Below are positions 50,579-58,105 of a stretch of DNA of 64,000 bases, piece by piece (positions within the stretch are counted from its first letter, which is position 1; each line of letters starts with the position of its first letter). The translations under genes were made by a program, and so were the position numbers. The DNA is taken from NCBI GenBank assembly GCA_023426125.1, contig JAFABI010000017.1:124001-188000 (forward strand), given 5' to 3'. Origin of the DNA: Bacillota bacterium (lineage in GTDB: Bacteria > Bacillota > Clostridia > Acetivibrionales > DTU013). The notes beneath the pieces are model-generated. The model did no database searches and was not told the origin of the DNA. It saw only the letters and a program-made list of their open reading frames with translations.

Positions 50579-51297
50579 GAGCAGTCATTGATTTGCACAC
50601 GCATACCCTATCCAGCGGGCATGCCTTCAGCACGTTTAAGGAAAATCTTGAAGAGGGCTCCAAAAGAGGGCTTTTAGCCTTCGGCACCAGCGACCATGCG
50701 CCAAAGATGCCGGGTTCGTCCCACCCGATTTTTTTCGACAATTACAAGGTAATCCCCGGAGAAATCAACGAGGTCAAAATTTTTACGGGGATCGAGGCAA
50801 ATATTTACGATTACGAAGGTACCATCGATGTGGAAATGCCGACGTTGAGGGAGCTGGATTATGTTATCGCAAGCCTGCATTGGCCCTGCATCAAAAGCGG
50901 GACGGCAGAGGAAAATACCAATGCGTTGATTGGAGCAATGAAAAATCCCTATGTAAAAATCATCGGCCATCCGGATGACGACCGTTATCCCCTGGACTAC
51001 GATAGGCTTGTCCGCGCGGCAAAGGAATATAAGGTGGCGCTGGAGCTGAACAATTCCTCCCTGCGTCCCCGCGCCACAAGACAAAACGGCAGAATAAACG
51101 CCGGAAGACTCCTGGAAAAATGCATGCAATATGAAGCGATGATCATCATGGGGAGTGATAGCCATATTTGCTATGATGTGGGGAGGTTCACCGAGGCCTG
51201 CGAGCTTCTGGACGCAGTAGGGTTTCCTGAGGAACTGGTTATTAACACCGGGGTTGAAAAACTGCCTTTTGTAATCAACAGGCCTGGCAGGGCTTAG
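50575..51297 (+). CDS. PHP-domain phosphatase/phosphoesterase (YcdX-like)
   Basis: This 240-residue protein has the PHP-domain metal ligands in order: IDLHTHT (HxH), GHAFS with HAPKM, GIEANI (Glu), SLHWP, IGHPDDDRYP (His and Asp) and SDSHICYDV (DxH). YcdX-like PHP proteins are trinuclear zinc phosphatases that release phosphate from small substrates such as sugar phosphates. The TTG start at 50575 has AAGGAG eight bases upstream and overlaps the ATPase stop. As last gene of a transport operon under an RpiR regulator, it probably dephosphorylates the imported compound; this is inference. Confidence 0.9.
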   Translation: MRAVIDLHTHTLSSGHAFSTFKENLEEGSKRGLLAFGTSDHAPKMPGSSHPIFFDNYKVIPGEINEVKIFTGIEANIYDYEGTIDVEMPTLRELDYVIASLHWPCIKSGTAEENTNALIGAMKNPYVKIIGHPDDDRYPLDYDRLVRAAKEYKVALELNNSSLRPRATRQNGRINAGRLLEKCMQYEAMIIMGSDSHICYDVGRFTEACELLDAVGFPEELVINTGVEKLPFVINRPGRA

Positions 51298-51341
51298 TAC
51301 AGCTCCACGCAAGTTTGTTGCCAGATTGGAACGAAATGTAC

Positions 51342-51413
51342 TAGGGGCGCGCATTGCGCGTCCGCAAATACAATCTACGTCAAACAGCTACCGGACAGCC
51401 AATGGCTGCCCTT
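51342..51413 (-). repeat. 75-base double-hairpin repeat, copy 3 of 3
   Basis: It is the reverse of copies at 6680 and 27335: it begins TAGGGGCGCGCATTGCGCG, has CCGCAAATACAAT in the centre, and ends CCGGACAGCCAATGGCTGCC. A further half unit (GGTCAATGGCTGTCC) lies at 51430. The remaining bases to 51698 show no gene. Confidence 0.8.
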
Positions 51414-51698
51414 GCATGGAATGCCTCACGGTCAATGGCTGTCCATACATTAAACTTTTTTCGTATCAATATTAACTCTCCAGAGAAAGGGACGTTGTGA
51501 CGGTCCGCATTCCCCTGGACAACTAAATGGTACCCTATTACTATAGAGTGGATTGCATGCTAGGTGTCTTTACCCTTTCTTTCATACCCATCTCCGTGTG
51601 ATTCAATACCCTGGACCGGCTGCGTTGCCTTTGCGAGCGACATTCCATGCTAAAAGCAAGGAAGCAAAGACTTGCCGGCATTTTGCGTTAAAAACTGT

Positions 51699-52532
51699 CT
51701 AATTCTCGACAGGTATCATAATTTCCACTTTGCACGTATCGGTCTTTTCATCCCATTCAAGATATCTTTCTATTGTAGGTAAATCACGCTGCCGGTATTC
51801 GCTTTGCGGAAGAAACTCTCTATAGATGCGGTTCCATGTACTTCCCAAAACACCTTCCGAAATGGCTCCCTTTGCTTCGAACACCAGCCAGACGGATTGG
51901 GAGTACGCATATTTGTCAAAGCCCGATATTTCATTTCCACCGTACTCAAAGCCGCACAGGTAGTCGTTGTTGCCATTGTCATCAAAACCAAAGCACAGGC
52001 CCAGAGAAATAAAACCTTCACCCGCGATCTTCTGCATTTTTTCGATGCTGCCGTCGGACTTGACGATGGCCCATGTACCACCGCCATAAGGGGTCGTGCG
52101 CCGCACTCCCGCCACATTGAAGGTATCCTTTTCAATCACTCTGTAATCCATCTCTTCAACCCCTTTAATTGCAAGAGTAAAGTGGAGGCGTGAGTAAAAT
52201 TTCAGTTGTGTACTTGTCCTTCGCACCATGTTCGGGGCAATGCCATGCAGACGTTTAAACGCTACCCCAAAGGCATCCGCTGATTCGTAACCATATTGCA
52301 AGGCAATATCCAGTATCCGTTTATCCGTATTTTGAATCTCATACGCCGCATTTGTCAATCTCCGCCTGCGAATATACTCCGACAGGGGTATCCCGGTAAT
52401 TTGCGCAAAGGACCGCTGGAATACCGTATAAGGACTTGCAATAATTCTGCTGACCTCATCGGATGATATTTCATCACACAAATGATTTTCAACATAATCA
52501 ATGACGGCATTCATCCTGTCGACCCACTCCAC
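51699..52532 (-). CDS. AraC family regulator with GyrI-like effector-binding domain
   Basis: The 277-residue protein has an N-terminal AraC/XylS double HTH (residues about 8-105: EISSDEVSRIIASPYTVFQR, ILDIALQYGYESADAFGVAF, RLHGIAPNMVR) and a C-terminal GyrI/BmrR-type small-molecule domain (about 120-277: YRVIEKDTFNVAGVRR, LCGFEYGG, WLVFEAKGAI, YLEWDEKTDTCKVEIMIPV). Such Rob/SoxS-GyrI fusions respond to drugs or hydrophobic compounds. The gene stands alone; the next gene is divergent. No operator was identified by eye. Confidence 0.93.
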   Translation of the reverse strand: MEWVDRMNAVIDYVENHLCDEISSDEVSRIIASPYTVFQRSFAQITGIPLSEYIRRRRLTNAAYEIQNTDKRILDIALQYGYESADAFGVAFKRLHGIAPNMVRRTSTQLKFYSRLHFTLAIKGVEEMDYRVIEKDTFNVAGVRRTTPYGGGTWAIVKSDGSIEKMQKIAGEGFISLGLCFGFDDNGNNDYLCGFEYGGNEISGFDKYAYSQSVWLVFEAKGAISEGVLGSTWNRIYREFLPQSEYRQRDLPTIERYLEWDEKTDTCKVEIMIPVEN

Positions 52533-52837
52533 TGCACCATCTCTCCTTAGTATTTAATATACAAATATTATACAGTGCCGCATCGACATTTTCACGTCAA
52601 TTTGTAAACAGATTTTGACGGAAGGACCGTAAAAATAATATAAGAAATCATAAAACGGCCTGCTTTAAATTTCTGTTTTCAAGACAATTCTTGAGATAGG
52701 TGGTTAGTCCGTCTATCTTGGACTTGAATAGCTGTCTGTCTAGTAATATAATCAAACAGTAGAAATATTTTCTAAGGCGTAATTGTTTTCTTAAGGTCAA
52801 TGATATAATTTAAATAATGCGATATGGAGGGATATAA

Positions 52838-53451
52838 GTGACCATCAAACCAAGAACAGCTTTTGATATAATCTCACAACGCATTATATATGGATTAAAT
52901 TTCATGTATTCCGAATTTGTGCCGATTGAATCAGAAAAAGCAGATGAGCAAGGTCAAAAAAAACTTCATAGGTTAATGGGGCAAATGGTTTGCTACTTGA
53001 AATTCAAAACAACTGCTTGGAAAACGGTTATGAGCAAAACATAAAATGCAGCTTTGGCGCATCGGGATTTGGCTTTAGCATAACATTCCGTAATAGAGTC
53101 GGTGGTTTTGTAATTGGGTATAATCCGCGTAAGTACTGGCAATTTTTTTTCGGCTCATTGAACAGTATAGGCGTAAAAGCTATGCTTGAGGAGTTTGAAA
53201 ACCTTGATAATGACTTGCAGAAACACTTTGTAGGCGTATGCAAAACCTGCAACGGTTGCCTTGGCTGCACCAAGGGCGGTAGGAATAAAATTTTCGCTGT
53301 CAGAATAAAGTATGACGGAAAAGAATATAACCTTTGCCCCGATAATTATTCCCGTCATAACTGGGAAACATTAAACCATGATTTGGCAGCAGTATTATTC
53401 AAGTATCATGCTGCGCAGGAAATTTACGGTTCTGATTGGAAAAAGAAATGA
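52838..53451 (+). pseudogene. Cys-motif protein, frameshifted (two-frame gene)
   Basis: The first frame (52838-53044; TTG/GTG-type start near a GGAGGG site) encodes a normal-looking N-terminus up to KKLHRLMG. From about 52980 the reading moves to the next frame and continues without break to 53451: LLEIQNNCLENGYEQNIKCS, a beta-rich core, then CKTCNGCLGCTKGG, DGKEYNLCPD and NWETL. The C-terminal part matches the CxxCxxC...LCP part of the protein at 25271. A G-run and an A-run lie near the break, so either a real mutation or a sequencing error is possible. The second frame's first Met-like codon is not a good start, hence the pseudogene call. Confidence 0.65.
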
Positions 53452-53673
53452 TTCAAGGGAAAAGGGGTACATGAAAGTCGAGTACCACAGTATATGCTTT
53501 TAGAAATTAACTGAGATGCTATACTGGATATAAGCTCATCACATGATTATACGTCTTATCTTCGTTATACTAATTCTATTGTAGGTAACAGTTGGAATAA
53601 GTGTAGAAGTATTTTTTGTTGTTATAAATAGGTGATGCGTTGAGACAAGATAATATAACGCTATTTATTATTT

Positions 53674-53686
53674 ATAACGAACAATA
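53674..53686 (-). promoter_or_regulatory. Distal DeoR-type operator candidate
   Basis: ATAACGAACAATA is the exact reverse complement of the 13 bases TATTGTTCGTTAT in the GH2 promoter 232 bases downstream, so DNA looping between the two sites is possible. Confidence 0.55.
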
Positions 53687-53902
53687 TCCATAATACATGA
53701 AATGACCACCATCAATTAAACTGGTAGTCATTTCATGATATCGTTGTTTATATATATACAACGTTAAAACTCCATATTATCAATGCTCTTAACTTGATAG
53801 TAAAGATAATCCGACAATGTTGGCTATACCCCTTTTAGGGCTATAAAACGAATAATGCTGTTTTGCTTGATTGCTATCATTTGTTATAAATATTCTATCT
53901 TA

Positions 53903-53936
53903 TGTTATTGTTCGTTATCGTATGATATGATATAAT
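53903..53936 (+). promoter_or_regulatory. GH2 promoter with overlapping DeoR-type operator
   Basis: TTGTTC (53908-53913) and TATAAT (53931-53936) are 17 bases apart. TGTTATTGTTCGTTATCG (53903-53920) covers the -35 box. The same arrangement, with two base changes in the operator, is seen at 58003-58036 before the Gfo/Idh gene. Confidence 0.75.
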
Positions 53937-53989
53937 AACACATAAATAGAATACTGCAGGTTTCAAGAGGTAGTAAGGGAGGTATACGG

Positions 53990-56773
53990 ATGAAGTTTGA
54001 TTGCAATTCAACCATAGGGGATATCCTCGCTTCCGAAAAGGGAAAGGCTATACTAGAGAAGTATGTGCCGTTGGCCAGGAATTATCCCAATTTTGACCAG
54101 TATAAAGGGATAGCCTTGAAGAATTGGGCCGGGCACGGCCTTTTCGGAATCAGCCGGCAGGAGGCGGATACGATCCTTGAAGAGTTGAACCGCCCGCTTT
54201 TTGATGTCATACCGGAGGCAGCGCTTCGCAAATCTGCCGACGAAATGGACTACATAAGTTTTCAGGCAGGAGCTGCTCCAATGGATGGAGAGCCGCAATG
54301 GCTGGTATTGCATACAGGGGAGGCAGTTCACGCAAAAGCGCCTCGGGAGCTGCTGCTGGACGGCCAATGGCAGCTGGCAGAAGCAGGAGAGGAAGCGGCA
54401 AGGCTTACGGGGGAATGGACGGATGCCATCCCTGCCAGGGTGCCGGGCAGTATCCATACGGCGCTTGTAGAGGCAGGACGGATTCCTGACCCTACCATTG
54501 GTGTCAATCAAAGGGTTGCCCGGCAGGAAAGCTATAAAACATGGTGGATGAAGAAGAATTTTGACCGTCCTGAAGGGGTGCAGGGCACAAGACTCATCTT
54601 CGGAGGCATCTGCAACCGGTGCTCCATATGGCTCAACGGACAGCTGCTGGGCAGCCATGAAGGCATGTTCGGCGGTCCTGAATTTGATATCACTCCATTT
54701 TTAAAAGAAAGCAACACGCTGATCGTCAAGCTGGAGCCAATCCCTTTCGAACCTTCGGACCCTGCCGGCACGCACCCGGACATAGACAATGTGAGCTGGA
54801 AGCATACGGTGGTGTTCAACAACAATTACGGCTGGCATTACTCCAACCTGCCTTCCCTGGGTATATGGCGTCCGGTGAAGGTGTGCGGCATGCCGGAGGT
54901 CGCTCTTCCGGATCCGTTTGCGGCAGCAAAGGATGCAAAGAAGGGGCAGGTGGAGATGAGTATAAAGCTTCAGGCGAAGGCAGCGGGGTGGTCGGGTACG
55001 CTGGTATGCAGCATCCTTCCTGAAAACTTCTCCGGTGCGGTTTACAGCTTTGAGCAGCAGGTTTCCTGCGATAAAACAGAGACAACGCTTCACCTGGGAT
55101 TTGTCCTCCCCGAACCACACCTCTGGTGGCCCAACGATCTGGGGAATCCCGACCTGTACAGGATCAGGCTGTCCTTCAAGCCGGACAGCGGGACAGGTGA
55201 TTGCAGGGAACTGGTTTTCGGCCTTCGTACCATCGAAATGGCCCCTCTGCCGTGTGGGGCAAGGCCCGACCGGTTTGACTGGACCTTCCGCATCAACGGG
55301 GAGGAACACTTTGTAAAAGGCACCGGCTGGTGCACGATGGATCCGCTGATGGACTTTTCCTATGCACGGTACGAGCGGTTCATCACACTGGCCAGGCAGC
55401 AGCATGTGCAGATGCTGCGCGGCTGGGGCAGCGGAATGCCGGAGACGGATGAATTCTACGACCTGTGCGACCGCAACGGGATCATGGTCCTGCAGGAATG
55501 GCCCACCGCATGGAACAGCCATAATGACCAGCCGTATGATATGCTGGAGGAGACGGTCCGCCTCAATACCCTCCGGCTCCGCAACCACCCGTCCCTCGTC
55601 ATGTGGGGCACCAACAACGAGAGCTCGCACCCCTTCGGACCGGCCATCGACATGATGGGGCGGCTCAGCGTGGAATTGGATGGGACGAGGCCGTTCCACC
55701 GGGGAGAACCCTGGGGAGGGAGTCTGCATGATTATACCTGCTACTGGGACAGGCAGCATTTCGATTACAATGTGAACCTGAAGGCGGATTTTTTCGGTGA
55801 GTTCGGGCTTGCCTGCATGCCGGTCTATGAATCGGTTGTGCGGTATATGCCCGAGGAGGAATTAAACGAATGGCCGCCCAGGCCGGAGGGCTCCTTTGTA
55901 TATCATACGCCGGTCTTCGGCCGGCTGGATGACCTTTCGCGGCTGACGCAGTATGCCCGGTACTTTATTCCCCGGGAGCATACCATGAAGGAGTTTATTA
56001 CGGGCTCCCAGCTTTCACAGGCAACCGGCGTACGGCATACGCTGGAAAGGGCCAGAACCCGGTGGCCTGACTGCTCGGGGGCACTCTATTACAAGATGAA
56101 CGACAATTTCCCGGCCGCATCCTGGTCGTGCGCCGACTGGTATGGCGCTCCCAAGATCGGACATTACATATTCCAGGACGCGTTTGCGCCGCTGCATGTG
56201 TGCGTCCTGTTCTCCACCCTCAATTTCGCCAATACGCCGGTGGAACTTCCTGTATTTCTGCTGGATGATGCAGGCACTCTCCGGGGGGCGGAGTGGAAGG
56301 TGAGGGTCAGGGCGTACAACGGAAGCCTGAAAGAGATCAAATGCGTCGAGTACTCCGGAACCGCCCCTATCGAAACTCCGGTAAGGGTTGGAAGCCTCAG
56401 CCTGAGCTTTGAAGAAACGGATACGTATCCCCTCCTGGTTGTCGCGGAGGTGAGTAAGGACGGGAAACTGGCGGACCGGACATTCTACTGGGCTAATTTT
56501 GAAGCAGAGCGAGGATGCCTGTTCAAGCTGCCGGAGACACAATTGTCTTATCGGATAGAGGGAGCTTCGGTTACGGTGATAAATACGGGAGCCCGCCCTG
56601 CAGTAGCGGTGAGCATTGCATGCCCGGGACATTCGGATACATTCACGGTTTCCGACAGTTATTTCTGGCTGAATGCCGGAGAGGAGAAGACGATAGAGGT
56701 GAACCGGTCCAGCCCGCTGGAGGTTTCCGCCTGGAACGCAGGAATAGAAGGCGGCAAACCGGCAGGGCGTTAA
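53990..56773 (+). CDS. Glycoside hydrolase family 2 protein, beta-mannosidase-like
   Basis: The 927-residue enzyme has no signal peptide and acts in the cytoplasm. Residues 1-75 are a small helical add-on domain (TIGDILASEKGKAILEKYVP ... EADTILEEL) also seen attached to other clostridial glycosidases. The GH2 sugar-binding domain follows (about 125-300: PARVPGSIHTALVEAGRIPD, TWWMKKNFDRP, NRCSIWLNGQLLGSHEGMFG), then the immunoglobulin-like domain and TIM barrel. Candidate acid/base is Glu544 (MWGTNNES) and candidate nucleophile is Glu604 (FFGEFG). The 'NGQ.LG.HEGMF' and 'P..GWH' patches are typical of beta-mannosidases. A GGGAGG ribosome site precedes the ATG. It is the first gene of the catabolic cluster. 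Confidence 0.9.
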   Translation: MKFDCNSTIGDILASEKGKAILEKYVPLARNYPNFDQYKGIALKNWAGHGLFGISRQEADTILEELNRPLFDVIPEAALRKSADEMDYISFQAGAAPMDGEPQWLVLHTGEAVHAKAPRELLLDGQWQLAEAGEEAARLTGEWTDAIPARVPGSIHTALVEAGRIPDPTIGVNQRVARQESYKTWWMKKNFDRPEGVQGTRLIFGGICNRCSIWLNGQLLGSHEGMFGGPEFDITPFLKESNTLIVKLEPIPFEPSDPAGTHPDIDNVSWKHTVVFNNNYGWHYSNLPSLGIWRPVKVCGMPEVALPDPFAAAKDAKKGQVEMSIKLQAKAAGWSGTLVCSILPENFSGAVYSFEQQVSCDKTETTLHLGFVLPEPHLWWPNDLGNPDLYRIRLSFKPDSGTGDCRELVFGLRTIEMAPLPCGARPDRFDWTFRINGEEHFVKGTGWCTMDPLMDFSYARYERFITLARQQHVQMLRGWGSGMPETDEFYDLCDRNGIMVLQEWPTAWNSHNDQPYDMLEETVRLNTLRLRNHPSLVMWGTNNESSHPFGPAIDMMGRLSVELDGTRPFHRGEPWGGSLHDYTCYWDRQHFDYNVNLKADFFGEFGLACMPVYESVVRYMPEEELNEWPPRPEGSFVYHTPVFGRLDDLSRLTQYARYFIPREHTMKEFITGSQLSQATGVRHTLERARTRWPDCSGALYYKMNDNFPAASWSCADWYGAPKIGHYIFQDAFAPLHVCVLFSTLNFANTPVELPVFLLDDAGTLRGAEWKVRVRAYNGSLKEIKCVEYSGTAPIETPVRVGSLSLSFEETDTYPLLVVAEVSKDGKLADRTFYWANFEAERGCLFKLPETQLSYRIEGASVTVINTGARPAVAVSIACPGHSDTFTVSDSYFWLNAGEEKTIEVNRSSPLEVSAWNAGIEGGKPAGR

Positions 56774-56849
56774 AACAAGGCTCAAAAATATCCTCCACCT
56801 CTATAGGTGGCGGGTACCGAAGTGGTTTTCAGACGGTGAGTATATCTCC

Positions 56850-56943
56850 CGCCTGGGATGCATAGGCGAGCAGCAAAGCCAAGTCATTTGCGACCAGCCC
56901 GGGATGCATGGGTGAGCAGCAAGCTTTAGCTTGCGACCAGCCC
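56850..56943 (+). repeat. Imperfect direct repeat of about 46 bases
   Basis: Unit 1 (about 56850-56899) and unit 2 (about 56898-56943) both run GGGATGCATRGGYGAGCAGC to TTGCGACCAGCC, with a variable stretch of four to eight bases between. They lie between the GH2 and DeoR genes, outside coding sequence. The rest of the 56774-57131 gap holds only this repeat and the deoR promoter. Confidence 0.75.
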
Positions 56944-57057
56944 CGTTGAAACTCCGCTGATGTAAGGGGATTTGTCTACAAACGACAAATTTCCTTTGAA
57001 TTAGGTCGTTATAAGCGATAGTATATTTGCGGCAGAGAACGATAATAAATGCCGGGA

Positions 57058-57086
57058 TTGAAAGCAACCATGCAATCGGATATAAT
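57058..57086 (+). promoter_or_regulatory. Promoter of the deoR-family gene
   Basis: TTGAAA (57058-57063) and TATAAT (57081-57086) are exactly 17 bases apart, 45 bases before the start. Half-site-like AACGATAATAAATG and TCGTTAT occur just upstream (57006-57052), so self-control is possible. Confidence 0.75.
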
Positions 57087-57131
57087 AATATACAACAATT
57101 GCAGGATCATTTTCCAGAATAGAGGATATGG

Positions 57132-57926
57132 ATGGAAGTAAAAAAAGAAACATTGTTTGCAGAGGAAAGGCACAGCCGGATTCTTGACCTGCTGAAAAGC
57201 AGCTCCAAGCTCCTGGTCCCGGATTTGTGCGAGTATTTCGGCGTATCCCCTGCAACCATACGGAACGACCTGAGGGAGCTTGAAAACGCCGGACTGCTGA
57301 AAAGAACCCACGGGGGCGCCATCAGCAACAACCACATCAAGACGGGGTATGAGTTGAACTCATACCAGAAGGAAGTGGTATTTCACCCCGAGAAGGCGGC
57401 GATTGGCAGGCATGCCATCGGATTGATCGAAGATGGCGACACCATAGCGCTGGATACCGGCACGACCATGCTGGAGCTTGCCAGGCTGCTGCATCTGAAG
57501 AACGGGATCACAGCGGTGGTGAATGATCTGGAAATAGCCCGGCTCCTGGAAGAGCATACCGATGCCAACGTCATTTTTATCGGCGGGACGCTGCGGAAAA
57601 ATTTTCACTGCACCGTAGGGCCTATTGCGTTAAAGGCGCTGGAGAGCCTGTCGGTGGACAAGGCTTTTATGGGTACCAACGGGATTACCACCAAGCGTGG
57701 TCTAACCACCCCCGACTTGAACCAGGCAGAGGTCAAAAAGGCCATGATTGCCTGTGCAACGGAAACCATCGTCTTGTGCGACAGCAGCAAGATCGGATAT
57801 AACGCCCTGGTCCAGTTCGCTCCCTTGAGCTCCGTCAACCGGCTGATTACCGATGATAAGGCCGATGAGAGGGATGTTGCGGAAATCCGGTCGGCCGAGG
57901 TTCTGGTGGATTGCGTCAAGGGGTAG
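57132..57926 (+). CDS. DeoR/GlpR family transcriptional regulator
   Basis: The 264-residue repressor has the classic DeoR HTH (residues about 10-60: RHSRILDLLKSSSKLLVPDL, FGVSPATIRNDLRELENAG, RTHGGAI) and the C-terminal sugar-phosphate-sensing domain (DTIALDTGTTMLELARLL, VINDLEIARLL-like VVNDLEIARLL, FIGGTLRKNFHCTVGPIA, AFMGTNGITTKRGLTTPDLN, VLCDSSKIG). It has its own promoter and terminator. The twin operators before the GH2 and Gfo/Idh genes on either side make these the probable targets, released by a phosphorylated sugar made by the pathway. Confidence 0.94.
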   Translation: MEVKKETLFAEERHSRILDLLKSSSKLLVPDLCEYFGVSPATIRNDLRELENAGLLKRTHGGAISNNHIKTGYELNSYQKEVVFHPEKAAIGRHAIGLIEDGDTIALDTGTTMLELARLLHLKNGITAVVNDLEIARLLEEHTDANVIFIGGTLRKNFHCTVGPIALKALESLSVDKAFMGTNGITTKRGLTTPDLNQAEVKKAMIACATETIVLCDSSKIGYNALVQFAPLSSVNRLITDDKADERDVAEIRSAEVLVDCVKG

Positions 57927-57956
57927 GTATTGTTATTTTTCATTTACAGGCAAAAG

Positions 57957-57988
57957 GGGTTGTCTCAAGGACAGCTTCTTTTTTTACA
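57957..57988 (+). terminator. Rho-independent terminator
   Basis: GGTTGTC and GACAGC pair around TCAAG and are followed by TTCTTTTTTT. It ends the deoR transcript just before the next promoter. Confidence 0.75.
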
Positions 57989-58002
57989 CATTTATTATCA
58001 TT

Positions 58003-58036
58003 TGTTATTGTTTGATATCGATTTGTGTGATATAAT
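58003..58036 (+). promoter_or_regulatory. Gfo/Idh promoter with overlapping DeoR-type operator
   Basis: TTGTTT (58008-58013) and TATAAT (58031-58036) are 17 bases apart; TGTTATTGTTTGATATCG (58003-58020) covers the -35 box. It differs from the GH2 promoter's operator at only two positions, with identical geometry. Confidence 0.8.
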
Positions 58037-58105
58037 AGTGCTTACAATAAAACACAAACGGAAATGGACTTTGACGATACCGGATCGTTTAAAGGGGGCA
58101 ACGAG

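Larger units (their letters stand above)
53452..53989. promoter_or_regulatory. Long AT-rich control region before the GH2 gene
   Basis: This 538-base stretch has no convincing gene. It holds several look-alikes of the operator TATTGTTCGTTAT: an exact inverted copy (ATAACGAACAATA) at 53674-53686, the main one at 53906-53918, and weaker partial matches (for example TGATATCG near 53737). It ends with the GH2 promoter. Confidence 0.6.

Noticed and set aside
51480..51698. Possible gene or RNA between the PHP and AraC genes
   Set aside because: No open frame with a ribosome site and no known RNA fold could be recognised.
54701..55759. Minus-strand open frame of about 350 codons in the GH2 gene
   Set aside because: Antisense to the GH2 catalytic domain, with no ribosome site or recognisable domain.
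56850..56943. CRISPR array
   Set aside because: Only two imperfect units, adjacent to each other, without regular spacers or cas genes.
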